From RPQJ01 sp963731105 (GTDB taxonomy: Bacteria; Pseudomonadota; Gammaproteobacteria; Steroidobacterales; Steroidobacteraceae), in contig CAVSUM010000024.1 of NCBI GenBank assembly GCA_963731105.1, forward strand, positions 124,001 to 188,000: a stretch of 64,000 nucleotides of DNA, given 5' to 3'. Under the pieces are notes generated by a model. It worked only from the letters and a program-made list of their open reading frames with translations. It searched no databases and was not told the DNA's origin. This document shows positions 9,956 to 18,459 of this stretch, one piece after another. The first letter of the stretch is position 1; every line of letters starts with the position of its first letter. The translations under genes and the position numbers were made by a program.

Positions 9956-11313
9956 GCACGGCGCGGATACTGGTGGTGGACGACGAGGCCGACATCCGCG
10001 ACCTCGTCCAGGAGATCCTCTCCGAGGAAGGTTACACGGTGGACGTGGCTGCCAACGCGGCCGAGGCGCGCGCCGCCTGCGCCCGCCAGGCCCCCGACCT
10101 GGTGCTGCTCGACATCTGGATGCCGGACACCGACGGCATCAGCCTGCTGCGCGAGTGGCAGGCGACGCAGTCGCTCACCGCCCCGGTGGTGATGATGTCG
10201 GGCCATGGCACCGTCGAGACCGCGGTCGAGGCGACGCGGCTCGGCGCGGTCGACTACGTCGAGAAGCCGCTGTCGCTCACCAAGCTGCTGCGCACGGTGA
10301 CCAGCGCGCTGGAGGAAGGCGGGCGCCGCCGCCAGTCCGCGCGTGGCTTGCTCTCGCCCTTGCTCGCGCCCGTGGGGCGCAGCCGGCTGATGCGCGAGCT
10401 GCGCGAGCAGGCCCGGCAACTCGCGTCGCACGAGGTGCCGGTGCTGGTGACCGGCGAGGCGGGCACGGGCCGCGAGGCGTTCGCGCGCTATATCCACTCG
10501 CTCAGCCCGCGCAAGGGCGGACCGTTCGTCGCGGTCGCGGCCGGCTCGATCAGCGACGAGAACGCCGAAGCGATGCTGTACGGGTCAGAGGAGGAGGACG
10601 GCAGCGTGCAGCGTGGCCTGCTCGAGCAGGCCGAGCGCGGCGTGCTGTTCATCAACGAACTCGGCGACTTGCCGCCGGCCGCGCAGCGGCTGCTGTTCGC
10701 GGCGCTCGACAGCGGCGGCTTCCGGCGCCGGGGCGGTTCGATGCCGCTGCGCTGCGAGGCGCGCCTGATCTGTTCGGGGTTGCCCGGCTTCGAGTCGCGC
10801 GGCCCGCAACCCTTCCGCCAGGACCTGCTGTCGCAGCTCAACGTGCTCACGCTGCGGGTGCCGCCGTTGCGCGACTATGCCGAGGACGTTCCCGACCTGC
10901 TGCGTTACTACGTCGATCGCCTGGTCGACGACCAGCGCCTGCCGTTCCGCCGCTTCAGCGTGGCGGCGCAGAACCGGCTGCGCAACTATCCCTGGCCCGG
11001 CAACATCCGCGAGCTGAAGAACCTGGTGCACCGCGTGCTGATCCACGGCGGCGACGAAGAGATCGAGCTGGCGGAGATCGAGCGCGAGATCGTCGCGCAG
11101 GCCGCGGTCGACGAGCCGCTGGTGAAGCAGGACCTGCTCGCGCTACCGCTGCGCGAAGCCCGCGAGCACTTCGAGCGCGCCTACCTCACGCAGCAGCTGC
11201 AGCTGTGCGGTGGCAAGGTCGGCCAGCTGGCGAAGCGCGTGGGCATGGAGCGCACGCACCTGTACCGGAAGTTGCGGTCGCTGGGGGTGGATTTCCGGCA
11301 GTCCGAGGACTGA
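9952..11313 (+). CDS. ntrX: NtrX-like response regulator with degenerate AAA+ domain
   Basis: 453-residue regulator with REC (1-120; phospho-acceptor D54 in LLDIWMPD, K105), AAA+ (about 140-365) and a Fis-type HTH (GGKVGQLAKRVGMERTHLYR near the end). Two features needed by sigma-54 activators look lost. The GAFTGA loop that should follow the ELFGHE-like position (here AMLYGSEEEDGS, 208-219) is absent. Walker B reads LFINE (232-236) with Asn where Asp is normal. Walker A is GEAGTGRE (168-175). The WPGNIRELKNL segment is kept. It therefore probably controls genes without remodelling sigma-54. The partner is NtrY immediately upstream. Confidence 0.9.
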   Translation: MSTARILVVDDEADIRDLVQEILSEEGYTVDVAANAAEARAACARQAPDLVLLDIWMPDTDGISLLREWQATQSLTAPVVMMSGHGTVETAVEATRLGAVDYVEKPLSLTKLLRTVTSALEEGGRRRQSARGLLSPLLAPVGRSRLMRELREQARQLASHEVPVLVTGEAGTGREAFARYIHSLSPRKGGPFVAVAAGSISDENAEAMLYGSEEEDGSVQRGLLEQAERGVLFINELGDLPPAAQRLLFAALDSGGFRRRGGSMPLRCEARLICSGLPGFESRGPQPFRQDLLSQLNVLTLRVPPLRDYAEDVPDLLRYYVDRLVDDQRLPFRRFSVAAQNRLRNYPWPGNIRELKNLVHRVLIHGGDEEIELAEIEREIVAQAAVDEPLVKQDLLALPLREAREHFERAYLTQQLQLCGGKVGQLAKRVGMERTHLYRKLRSLGVDFRQSED

Positions 11314-11429
11314 GGGGAAGCGGATAGCGGATAGCGGATAGCGGATAGTGAAGAGGAGCGCGGCACTCGAACGTCACCGCAATCCCTCCGAACACTATCC
11401 GCTATCCGCTATCCGCTATCCGCTTCCCC
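11314..11429. repeat. Heptad-repeat inverted element (GCGGATA)n, copy 1
   Basis: Two perfect 37-bp arms (11314-11350 and 11393-11429) face each other around 42 bp. Each arm is GGGGAAG followed by four CGGATAG heptads. The element starts at the base after the ntrX stop and ends 6 bp before the cytochrome gene stop, so it fills the convergent gap. As RNA it would form a long hairpin and could end transcription from both sides. Relatives lie at 32724, 33934 and 51691. Confidence 0.85.
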
Positions 11430-11434
11430 CAGCG

Positions 11435-11944
11435 CTACTTGCCGGCCGCGACGATAAAGTCGACGGCGTTGATCACCGACTGGTCGGAGAGGTCGGTGCG
11501 ACCGCCCTTCGGCGGCATGTAGCCGGCCTTGCCCTGGAAGCCTTCGAGCGCGTGCTTGTGCAGCATGTCGGGGCCCTGTGCGATGCGTGGCGCCCAGGCG
11601 GCCTTGTCACCCAACTTCGGCGCACCGGCGATGCCGGCACCGTGACAGGCGACGCAGGCCTGGTTGTAGACGGTCTCGCCCGGCAGGTCTTCGGCCGCGA
11701 CGACAGGTGCCGCGACGGCAGGTGCCAGCGCCGAGTTGTCCTGGCCGGCAACGGCGACCCTGGCCACCGGGCCGATGCGTGCGGCAACCTCCGCCGCATA
11801 CACGGGGTCTTCCTTCTTGTGCGCCAGCGACGTGTTGCTCGCGATGATGCGCGCCAGGATGATCAGGGCAATGGTGATACCGAGCAGGAGGCCCAGCACC
11901 AGCATGAACGTGTCGAAGAACTTGCGGTCGTGCGAAGCGCTCAC
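11435..11944 (-). CDS. Membrane-anchored cytochrome c5-like protein
   Basis: Monohaem c-type cytochrome. The GTG at 11944 is the best start in view. An N-terminal membrane anchor (FMLVLGLLLGITIALIILAR) precedes an Ala/Val/Pro-rich linker and a haem domain with NQACVACHGAGIAGAPKLGD (CVACH haem site). A Met ligand is likely in the GYMPPKGG segment. The domain is class I, cytochrome c5/CccA type, facing the periplasm. At 169 residues it is full length. Electron partner unknown. It is convergent with ntrX. Confidence 0.88.
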   Translation of the reverse strand: MSASHDRKFFDTFMLVLGLLLGITIALIILARIIASNTSLAHKKEDPVYAAEVAARIGPVARVAVAGQDNSALAPAVAAPVVAAEDLPGETVYNQACVACHGAGIAGAPKLGDKAAWAPRIAQGPDMLHKHALEGFQGKAGYMPPKGGRTDLSDQSVINAVDFIVAAGK

Positions 11945-12022
11945 GAAGGCTCCCCGGGGTCTGCCGCCAAAACGAGGCCGCGAAGTATAGCCTGAGCTTG
12001 GATCCGCCGCGCCAGCCGGACA

Positions 12023-12051
12023 TGGACGCCGGGGAGCCCCAAGGCTATGAT
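12023..12051 (+). promoter_or_regulatory. Probable sigma-70 promoter of tRNA-Arg
   Basis: TGGACG (12023-12028), a 17-bp spacer and TATGAT (12046-12051) lie about 30 bp before the tRNA. A GC-rich stretch follows the -10 box, as in promoters under stringent control. Read by eye only. Confidence 0.5.
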
Positions 12052-12082
12052 TCCCGCCCCCTTTTCCGGGGGACCAGCCCGT

Positions 12083-12159
12083 GCGCCCGTAGCTCAGTTG
12101 GATAGAGTGTCGCCCTCCGAAGGCGAAGGTCACAGGTTCGAATCCTGTCGGGCGCGCCA
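12083..12159 (+). tRNA. tRNA-Arg (anticodon CCG)
   Basis: 77-nt cloverleaf with encoded CCA. The acceptor GCGCCCG pairs with CGGGCGC. The D arm contains AGCTCAGTTGGATAGAG. The anticodon stem TCGCC/GGCGA encloses the loop CTCCGAA, giving anticodon CCG at 12117-12119 (decodes CGG). The T arm contains GGTTCGAATCC. No integrase or att-like duplication is visible beside it. Confidence 0.97.
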
Positions 12160-12219
12160 TTCGAACAATGTGGGTTGGCTCATTTCCGCATCTTCGTTGC
12201 CCGGCAACCGAGGGTTTAC

Positions 12220-13606
12220 ATGACTCGACTATCTCAAGCTCGCCGCCTGCGCCGGCCTCGCCCTGGCGGCTGTCACGGCCGAGGCGGCCACCGACGCCTG
12301 GTCGCTGCCCATCAAGACCCGCACGCTCGACAACGGCCTCACGGTCGTGGTGTCCGAGGACCACACCTCGCCCACCGTCGGCGTGAGCGTGGTCTACCGG
12401 ATCGGCATGCGGCGCGAGCCGCAGGGCCGCACCGGCTTCGCGCACCTGTTCGAGCACATGATGTTCCAGGGCACGCCGACCGCGCCCAAGGGCGTGTTCG
12501 ACCAGGTGATCCAGGGCGGCGGCGGCGTGCTGAACGGCTCGACCCGCGCCGACTACACCAACTACATCGAGTCTGCGCCGGTCTCGGCGCTCGAGCCGAT
12601 CCTGTGGCTCGAGGCCGACCGCATGAAGACCCTCGACTTCTCGCCGCAGAACCTGAAGAACCAGCAGGACGTGGTGAAGGAGGAGATCCGCGTCAACGTG
12701 AAGAACCAGCCTTACGGGCTGTTCTTCTGGACCGACATCGCGCGCCTCGCCTACTCAAAGTGGGAGAACGCGCATGACGGTTACGGCAGCTTCGCGGACC
12801 TGGAGAGCGCCAACCTGCAGGATGTCGCCAGTTTCCACCGCGACTACTACGGTCCGAACAACGCCGTGATCGGCATCGTCGGCGACATCAAGGCCGAGGT
12901 GGCGTTCGCGCTGGTCGAGAAGTACTTCGGCGGATTGCCGGCGCGTCCGGTGCCGAAGGGCACCGACCCGTCCGAGGGCCTGAACACCGCCGAGAAGCGC
13001 GAGAGCCAGACCGATGCGCTGGCGCAGGTGCCGGCGGTCGCGGTGGCATGGAAGGCGCCGACGCAGCGCAGTGCCGACCAGGCGCCGATGGCGGTGCTGT
13101 CGCAGTTGCTGCTCGGCGATTCCGCGTCGCGCCTGTACCAGGGGCTGGTCAAGGGGCGGCAGATCGCGGTCGCGGTGCAGGGTGGCTACAACTGGCCGCT
13201 CGGCAACGCGTGGGACTTCTCGGGTCCGCCGTTGTTCACGGTGTTCGCGCTGTATCGCCCCGATGCCAGCGCCGACAAGGTGCTGGCTGCGATCGAGGAA
13301 GAAGTGGCGAAGATCGCCAGCGACGGCGTCGACGCCGATACGCTGGCGCGCGTCCAGTCGCGCATGCGCGCGAGCTTCGTGCTCGGCATGGAGCCGTTCC
13401 TGATGCGCGCGGACGCGCTGGCCAAGGCGCAGGCCCTGTGGGGCGACGCCAGCAAGCTCAACGAGATCCCGGGCCGGATCGACGCCGTGACGTCCGCCGA
13501 CCTGCAGCGGGTCGCGCGCACCTACCTCACGACCCCCAACCGCGTGGTCATCGACCGCGTGCCGGCGGCCATGGCCGCCGCCAAGCAGCCTGCCGCCGCG
13601 AAGTAA
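12220..13606 (+). CDS. M16 zinc metallopeptidase, catalytic subunit (frame break in signal peptide)
   Basis: Pitrilysin/insulinase-family peptidase. ATG at 12220 has GAGGG upstream. A shift at about 12229-12232 separates MTR from the rest of a clear signal peptide (YLKLAACAGLALAAVTAEA). The inverted zinc motif is intact: FAHLFEHMMFQGT (HxxEH), with a downstream acidic helix (LEPILWLEADR). The protein covers two M16 half-domains and ends at PAAAK, about 460 residues. It probably acts in the periplasm as a heterodimer with the next gene, 12 nt downstream. Confidence 0.92.
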
Positions 13607-13618
13607 GGAGTGAGCCAC

Positions 13619-15034
13619 ATGAAGACCATCACCACGCTGGCCGCCTGCGCTGCATCCCTGTTGCTCACGGCCGCCGCACCGGCGTTCGCCGCGGAGCTGA
13701 AGTTGCCGCAGGACCTGCCGCCGTACGGCGCCGACAAGCCCGTGCCGGTGCCGAAGATCGACAAGCACACGCTCGCCAACGGCCTGACGGTGTGGATCGT
13801 CGCCGACAATGAAGGCATGCCCAAGGCCAACTTCGTGCTCGCGACCCGCGGCGGCAAGGCGCACGATCCGCGCAGCCTCAACGGCCTGTCGGAGATCATG
13901 GCGGGCACGATGGACGAGGGCACCAAGTCGCGCAGCTCGATCCAGATCGCGCAGGAACTGCAGTCGCTCGGCGCGAGCCTCGGTGGCGGTGCCGGACAGG
14001 AAGGCACCACGGTGTCGGCCTCGGGCCTGAGCGCCAACGCTGGGAAGATCCTGCAGCTGCTCGCCGACGTGGCGCGCAACCCGACGTTCCCCGACGCGGA
14101 AGTGAACCTCGCCAAGATGAACGCGCTGCAGTCGCTCAAGGCGGCCAAGGCGCAGCCGGGCTACCAGGCCGGCGTCGCGTTCGACAGCGCCGTGTTCGGC
14201 ACGCATCCGTACGGCACGGGCGAGCTGACCGAGGCGTCGATCATGGCGGTCACGCCGCAGGCGCTGCGCGAGCTGCACGCCAAGCGCTTCCGTCCGGACC
14301 GTGCGTTGCTGGTGGCCACCGGTCGCGTGAATGCGGCGGAGGTGCTGCGCCTCGCCAACGAGTACTTCGGCGACTGGAAGGCCGAGGGCGCCGCCGAAGG
14401 CGAGATCGCGCCCGCGCCGACCACCGCCGCCGCGGCGCGGGTGTTCGTGCCGCGGGACAACTCGGTGCAGTCGGCGATCCGCATCGGGCGCCCGGCGATC
14501 GCTTCCACGGACCCCACGCTGTACAAGGCGGACGTGGCCGAGGCGATCCTCGGCGGCGGCTTCGGCAGCCGGCTGTTCACCAACCTGCGCGAGGAAAAGG
14601 GCTACACCTACGGTGCCAGCGCGAACTTCGGCGCCTACCGCAGCGGCGGCTTCTTCCTGGCTGACGCCGACGTGCGCAACGAGGTCACCGGTGCGGCGCT
14701 GGCTGAATTCAACAAGGAACTGCAGCGGATGATCGACGAGCCGGTGGGCGCCGCCGAACTCGGCCGCAGCCAGCGCTACCTCGCCGGCGTGTACCTGTTC
14801 CGCAACCAGCTGCGCGGCTCGGTGGCGAACACGCTCGCCGGCCTGTGGATCGACGGCCGTCCGCCGGAGGACCTCGGCGAGTACACCAACCGCATCAAGG
14901 CCGTGACCGCGGCTGACGTGCAGGACGTGGCGCGTCGCTACTTCAAGCCGCAGGACCAGAGCATCGTGGTGGTGGGCGACCCGTCGATCGCCGAGCAGTT
15001 GAAGCCCTACGGGGAGTTCAAGACCACCGCGTGA
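13619..15034 (+). CDS. M16 family protein, non-catalytic partner
   Basis: 471 residues from the ATG at 13619, which has a good AAGGAG site 8 nt before it. A signal peptide (LAACAASLLLTAAAPAFA) leads into an M16 fold. At the place of HxxEH it reads GLSEIMAGTMDEGT with no histidines, so zinc catalysis is not expected. The C-terminal substrate-binding features are kept (FGSRLFTNLREEKGYTYGA). It matches the known pattern of an active and an inactive M16 chain encoded side by side. Confidence 0.92.
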   Translation: MKTITTLAACAASLLLTAAAPAFAAELKLPQDLPPYGADKPVPVPKIDKHTLANGLTVWIVADNEGMPKANFVLATRGGKAHDPRSLNGLSEIMAGTMDEGTKSRSSIQIAQELQSLGASLGGGAGQEGTTVSASGLSANAGKILQLLADVARNPTFPDAEVNLAKMNALQSLKAAKAQPGYQAGVAFDSAVFGTHPYGTGELTEASIMAVTPQALRELHAKRFRPDRALLVATGRVNAAEVLRLANEYFGDWKAEGAAEGEIAPAPTTAAAARVFVPRDNSVQSAIRIGRPAIASTDPTLYKADVAEAILGGGFGSRLFTNLREEKGYTYGASANFGAYRSGGFFLADADVRNEVTGAALAEFNKELQRMIDEPVGAAELGRSQRYLAGVYLFRNQLRGSVANTLAGLWIDGRPPEDLGEYTNRIKAVTAADVQDVARRYFKPQDQSIVVVGDPSIAEQLKPYGEFKTTA

Positions 15035-15060
15035 ACTGACGCCGAAGCCCCCTCACCCCG

Positions 15061-15144
15061 ACCCTCACCCGCCCTGTCGGGCACCCTCTCCCCAACCCTC
15101 TCCCGCTCGCGCGGGAGAGGGTGCCCGACAGGGCGGGTGAGGGT
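15061..15144. repeat. REP-like element with perfect 30-bp arms
   Basis: Arms 15061-15090 and 15115-15144 are perfect inverted copies (ACCCTCACCCGCCCTGTCGG... and its complement). They enclose a second hairpin (CCCTCTCCCGC with GCGGGAGAGGG). The element fills the gap between the convergent M16 and NYN genes and could act as a bidirectional terminator. Same family as the elements at 1155 and 22425. Confidence 0.85.
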
Positions 15145-15156
15145 TCGGAGAGGGCG

Positions 15157-16051
15157 TCACGCCACCGACTTGACGACGTAGCCGCCGGACTTCTCGTCCT
15201 TCTCGATCTCGATCAGCTTGCGCGCCTGCGCTTCCTCGAGCAGCTGGCTGAAGCTGCGGAAGCCGTGGTACGTCTCGTTGAACCCGGGGCGCTGGCGCTT
15301 CAGCGCCTGCTTGATCATCGAGCCCCAGATTTTCTCGTCCTCCTCGCGGTCCTCGGCGAGCGCCTCGATGGTCGCGAGCACGAGGTCGAAGGCTTCCTGC
15401 TTCTTCTCGTCCTCGGTCTTCGGCGCTTCGGGCGCGGTCGACGGAGCGTCTGTGGTCGCGCGTCGTCCGCCGCATGCGCCGCAGCTGCCGTTGCCGTCAC
15501 TGACCGGCGCCGGCGCTGCCGGTCTGCCGCCAGCCTGCCTGGCCGGGGCCTTGCGCCGCCCGCGCCGCTGCTCTTCCTTGCGCACGAGATCGTCGTAGTA
15601 GATGAATTCGTCGCAGTTGGCGATCAGCAGGTCGGACGTCGAGCTCTTCACGCCGACGCCGATCACCCAGCTTGTTGTTCTCGCGCAGCTTGCTCACCAG
15701 CGGCGAGAAGTCGGAGTCGCCGCTCACGATCACGAAGGTGTCGACGTGCGACTTGGTGTAGCAGAGGTCGAGCGCGTCGACGACCATGCGGATGTCGGCC
15801 GAGTTCTTGCCCGACATGCGCACGTGCGGGATCTCGATCAGCTCGAACGACGCCTCGTGCATCGGTCCCTTGAATTCCTTGTAGCGCTCCCAGTCGCAGT
15901 AGGCCTTCTTGACGACGATGCTGCCTTTCAGCAGCAGCTTCTCGAGCACCTTGCCGATGTCGAACTTCGCGTACTTGGCATCGCGGACGCCGAGCGCCAC
16001 GTTCTCGAAATCGCAGAACACGGCCATGTTGTTGATGGTTGGTTTTGCCAT
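15157..16051 (-). CDS. NYN-domain nuclease with C-terminal OST-HTH/LOTUS domain (frame break)
   Basis: PIN-like NYN (DUF88/LabA type) protein. Acidic active-site motifs are in order: AVFCDFENVALG, NSADIRMVVDALDL and VSGDSDFSPLV. After NNK the frame shifts near 15660-15668 and continues VIGVGVKSSTSDLLIANCDE. A low-complexity Ala/Arg linker follows, then a LOTUS-like winged helix (about the last 75 residues, with IWGSMIKQALKRQRPGFNE). The pair of domains suggests an RNA-binding endoribonuclease. Joined length about 297 residues. Downstream of lysE-like on the same strand, 9 nt apart. Confidence 0.85.
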
Positions 16052-16060
16052 GGAATAATC

Positions 16061-16683
16061 CTACACCCTGGACGCCACGAGCGCGGCGGCGACGAACATC
16101 AGCGTGCCGGCCACCCGCAGGATTGCGCGCTGGGCGCGTTGGTTGGCGAAGAAACCGCGGGCGCGCGCGGCGAGCAGGGCATAGCCCGCGTTCGATACCG
16201 CCGATCACCACGGCCAGCATCAGTCCGACCAGCCCGAGGTCGGTCCAGGTGAGGCTCTCGAGGTTCACGAAGCCCGGCAGCAGCGCGGCGTAGAACAGCA
16301 TTGCCTGCACGTGCCCGAACATCAGCAGCAGGCCGGCGCCGTAGTTGCGCCAGAAATGCTGCTCGTGGCCGCTGCCTCGCCGCCGACGGCGACGCGCGGC
16401 TTGCGCCGCCACAGCATCACGCCCTGCCAAAGGAGGTAGGCGACGCCGAGCCACTTGCAGAACGACGAAGAAGTCACCAAACGAGCTGCGCGGCGGCCGC
16501 CATGCCGGCGGCGGCGAGCGCGAAGAACAGCAGGTCGCCGGTGACCACTCCGGCGTTGATGGCCAGCGCCGGGCGCACGCCATCTGCAATGCCGCGGGCC
16601 ACGATCGCGGTGACCGCCGGTCCCGGCGTCAGCGCTGCCACCGCGACCGTTGCGGTGAGCGTCAGGAACACGGCCGGAGTCAT
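16061..16683 (-). pseudogene. LysE/RhtB-type amino-acid exporter, several frame breaks
   Basis: A LysE-family transporter can be pieced together over about 207 residues. The start at 16683 (MTPAVFLTLTATVAVAA, then the signature LTPGPAVTAIVARG) is followed by KWLGVAYLLWQGVMLWRRKP in a second frame. HFWRNYGAGLLLMFGHVQAM comes in a third, and the tail from NAGYALLAARARGFF ends at a TAG at 16061-16063. At least four single-base breaks lie between about 16200 and 16490, more per length than in any neighbour except glpK. It may be a real pseudogene or an error-rich patch of assembly. The expected role is efflux of neutral or basic amino acids. Confidence 0.7.
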
Positions 16684-16690
16684 CGGCGGG

Positions 16691-17665
16691 CTACAGCCAG
16701 CCCTTGCGCCGGAAGTACACGTAGGGGACGACCGCCGAGGCGACCATCGCGGCGAGCGCCATCGGGTAGCCCCAGTGCTTGTCGAGCTCGGGCATGAAGT
16801 GGAAGTTCATGCCGTAGATGCTCGCGATCAGCGTCGGCGGCAGGAACATCACCGCCACCACCGAGAAGATCTTGATGATGTTGTTCTGCTCGAGGTTGAT
16901 CAGGCCGAGCACGGCGTCGAGCAGGAACTGGATCTTGCCGCCGAGGAAGCTGGCATGGTCGGACAGCGACTGCACGTCCCGCAGCGTCGACTTGAAGCGG
17001 CTGCTCTGGTCCTTCGACAGCGTGACGTTCGTCGCCTGCTGCACGTACATGAGCAGGCGCTGGAAACTCACCAGGCTCTCGCGCGCCTTCGAGATCAGGT
17101 CGCCGTTCATGCCGATCTTCTGGATCATGCCCTGCAGGTCGCGGTTGGTCGGCGACTCGCCGTTGTCGCGCGGGAAGATGGTCAGGGAGACGCCGTCGAG
17201 CTCGAGCTGCACCTTCTCGAGCAGGTCTGCCATGCGCTCGGTGAACGCCTCGAGCAGGCCCGCCAGCAGCGTCGCTGACGACGTGCAGGCGGCCGGCGAC
17301 CGCTCGACGTGGGTCATGAAGCGGCGCACCGGCGTCGGATCGACGTAGCGGTTGGTGATCAGGCGGTTGTTGGCGAGGATGAAGGTGATCGCGCTGCTCT
17401 CGGGATGCGCCGAGTCGAGCTTGCTACCGACGGTCGCGGTCATGTAGACGGCGCCGTTCTCCTCGTAGAGCCGGTTCGAGGTCTCGATCTCGCGCATCTC
17501 GTCGCGCGTCGGCACGTCGACGGTGAGCAGCGCCTCGACGGCCTTCTCTTCCTCGACGGTGGGCTCGAACAGGTCGGCCCACAGGAATTCGTCAGGGAAC
17601 GGCGCCGGCGGGGAGTGCTCGACCCAGGTGTAGCCGCTGCCGGTGGGGATGAGGAGGCGAAGCAT
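16691..17665 (-). CDS. corA: CorA-type divalent metal transporter
   Basis: Mg2+/Co2+ channel of the inner membrane. The 324-residue protein has a long soluble N-terminal domain with helical stretches (about 1-255) and two C-terminal membrane helices. The first (IFSVVAVMFLPPTLIASIYG) ends in the diagnostic YGMNF. The second is GYPMALAAMVASAVVPYVYF. The frame is intact. The closing sequence RRKGWL matches the basic C-terminus of the family. Confidence 0.95.
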   Translation of the reverse strand: MLRLLIPTGSGYTWVEHSPPAPFPDEFLWADLFEPTVEEEKAVEALLTVDVPTRDEMREIETSNRLYEENGAVYMTATVGSKLDSAHPESSAITFILANNRLITNRYVDPTPVRRFMTHVERSPAACTSSATLLAGLLEAFTERMADLLEKVQLELDGVSLTIFPRDNGESPTNRDLQGMIQKIGMNGDLISKARESLVSFQRLLMYVQQATNVTLSKDQSSRFKSTLRDVQSLSDHASFLGGKIQFLLDAVLGLINLEQNNIIKIFSVVAVMFLPPTLIASIYGMNFHFMPELDKHWGYPMALAAMVASAVVPYVYFRRKGWL

Positions 17666-17729
17666 GGGAAGGGGCCCGAGACTGGCCGACCTTTCGGGAC
17701 AGAGCGCTGCGCTGGGGCAGGCGGGTTAC

Positions 17730-17760
17730 CGAAAGAAGAAGCCCCGCACGGGGCGGGGCT
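17730..17760 (-). terminator. Rho-independent terminator after dsbA
   Basis: The hairpin AGCCCCGC-ACGGG-GCGGGGCT (17740-17760) is followed on the minus strand by TCTTCTTTC. It lies 22 bp beyond the dsbA stop and ends the cytochrome c4-dsbA unit before corA. Confidence 0.75.
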
Positions 17761-17782
17761 GGGGTCGCGTGTCGTCGCTGCG

Positions 17783-18427
17783 TCAGGGCGCCGGCTTGTC
17801 CCGGGCGGCAAGCGCGTTGATCACCTCGAACAGCTTGTCCTCGCTGCCGGCCATGCCGGCGTCGGTGACGTACCTGCCGTTCACCACCACGGTCGGCGTG
17901 CTGGTGATGCGATAGCGCTTGTTGAGGTCGGCCGCGCGGGCCAGCTTCGACTCGACGGCGAAGCCGTTGAAGGTCTTCTGGAAGTCGGCTTTCGACACGC
18001 CGCGCGCGGTGAGGAACGCCTCGATCTTCTCGGGCGTTTCGAGGCGATTGCCGCGCACGTTGATCTCGCGGAAGGCCTCGTCGTGGAGCTGCGGCTTGCC
18101 CAGCACCTCGATGGTGTAGAACAGGCGCGCGTGCGTCTTCACCACGTCGTTCCACATCGCCGGCATGCGCACCAGCTGCACATTGGCGGGCTTGCCTTTC
18201 TTTTCCCACGCGGCCAGCTTCGGCTCGAGCAGGTAGCAGTGGCCGCAGGCGTACCAGAACACCACGACCACCTCGGCCTTGCCGGGTGCCACGTTGGTCG
18301 GCACTGCGGGCCGCAGCGACTTGTACTGCACACCTTCGGTGAGGTCGGCCGCGAGGGCGGACGACCCGGCGAGGATCATGAGGCCCGCGACCAGCGGGCG
18401 CGCAAGGCGCGCGATCAGGTTGTTCAT
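17783..18427 (-). CDS. dsbA: Thiol:disulfide interchange protein DsbA
   Basis: Periplasmic disulfide-introducing oxidase. The 214-residue protein has a signal peptide (LVAGLMILAGSSALA) and a thioredoxin fold with active site FWYACGHCYLLEP (CGHC) and a cis-Pro loop ITSTPTVVVNGRY. The helical insertion lies between. It lies 32 nt downstream of cytochrome c4 and probably shares its transcript, a common arrangement that fits joint needs in c-type cytochrome maturation. Confidence 0.95.
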   Translation of the reverse strand: MNNLIARLARPLVAGLMILAGSSALAADLTEGVQYKSLRPAVPTNVAPGKAEVVVVFWYACGHCYLLEPKLAAWEKKGKPANVQLVRMPAMWNDVVKTHARLFYTIEVLGKPQLHDEAFREINVRGNRLETPEKIEAFLTARGVSKADFQKTFNGFAVESKLARAADLNKRYRITSTPTVVVNGRYVTDAGMAGSEDKLFEVINALAARDKPAP

Positions 18428-18459
18428 GCGGGGTTCAGACCGTGCCGTCGGCGCAGGGT

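Noticed and set aside
7546..11313. Rightward 1255-codon frame suggesting a giant fusion ending in NtrX
   Set aside because: Only the last 453 codons are NtrX. The rest is the wrong frame of ntrY, which is itself intact with all kinase motifs.
11314..11429. CRISPR-like array from the repeated CGGATAG units
   Set aside because: Units are 7-bp direct tandem copies without spacers, arranged as two facing arms, and no cas gene is present.
12083..12159. tRNA-Arg as an integration site of a mobile island
   Set aside because: No integrase, no duplicated tRNA 3' end, and both sides are ordinary housekeeping genes.
13619..15034. Second active M16 protease
   Set aside because: The HxxEH zinc motif is replaced by a stretch without histidine, so it is called the non-catalytic partner.
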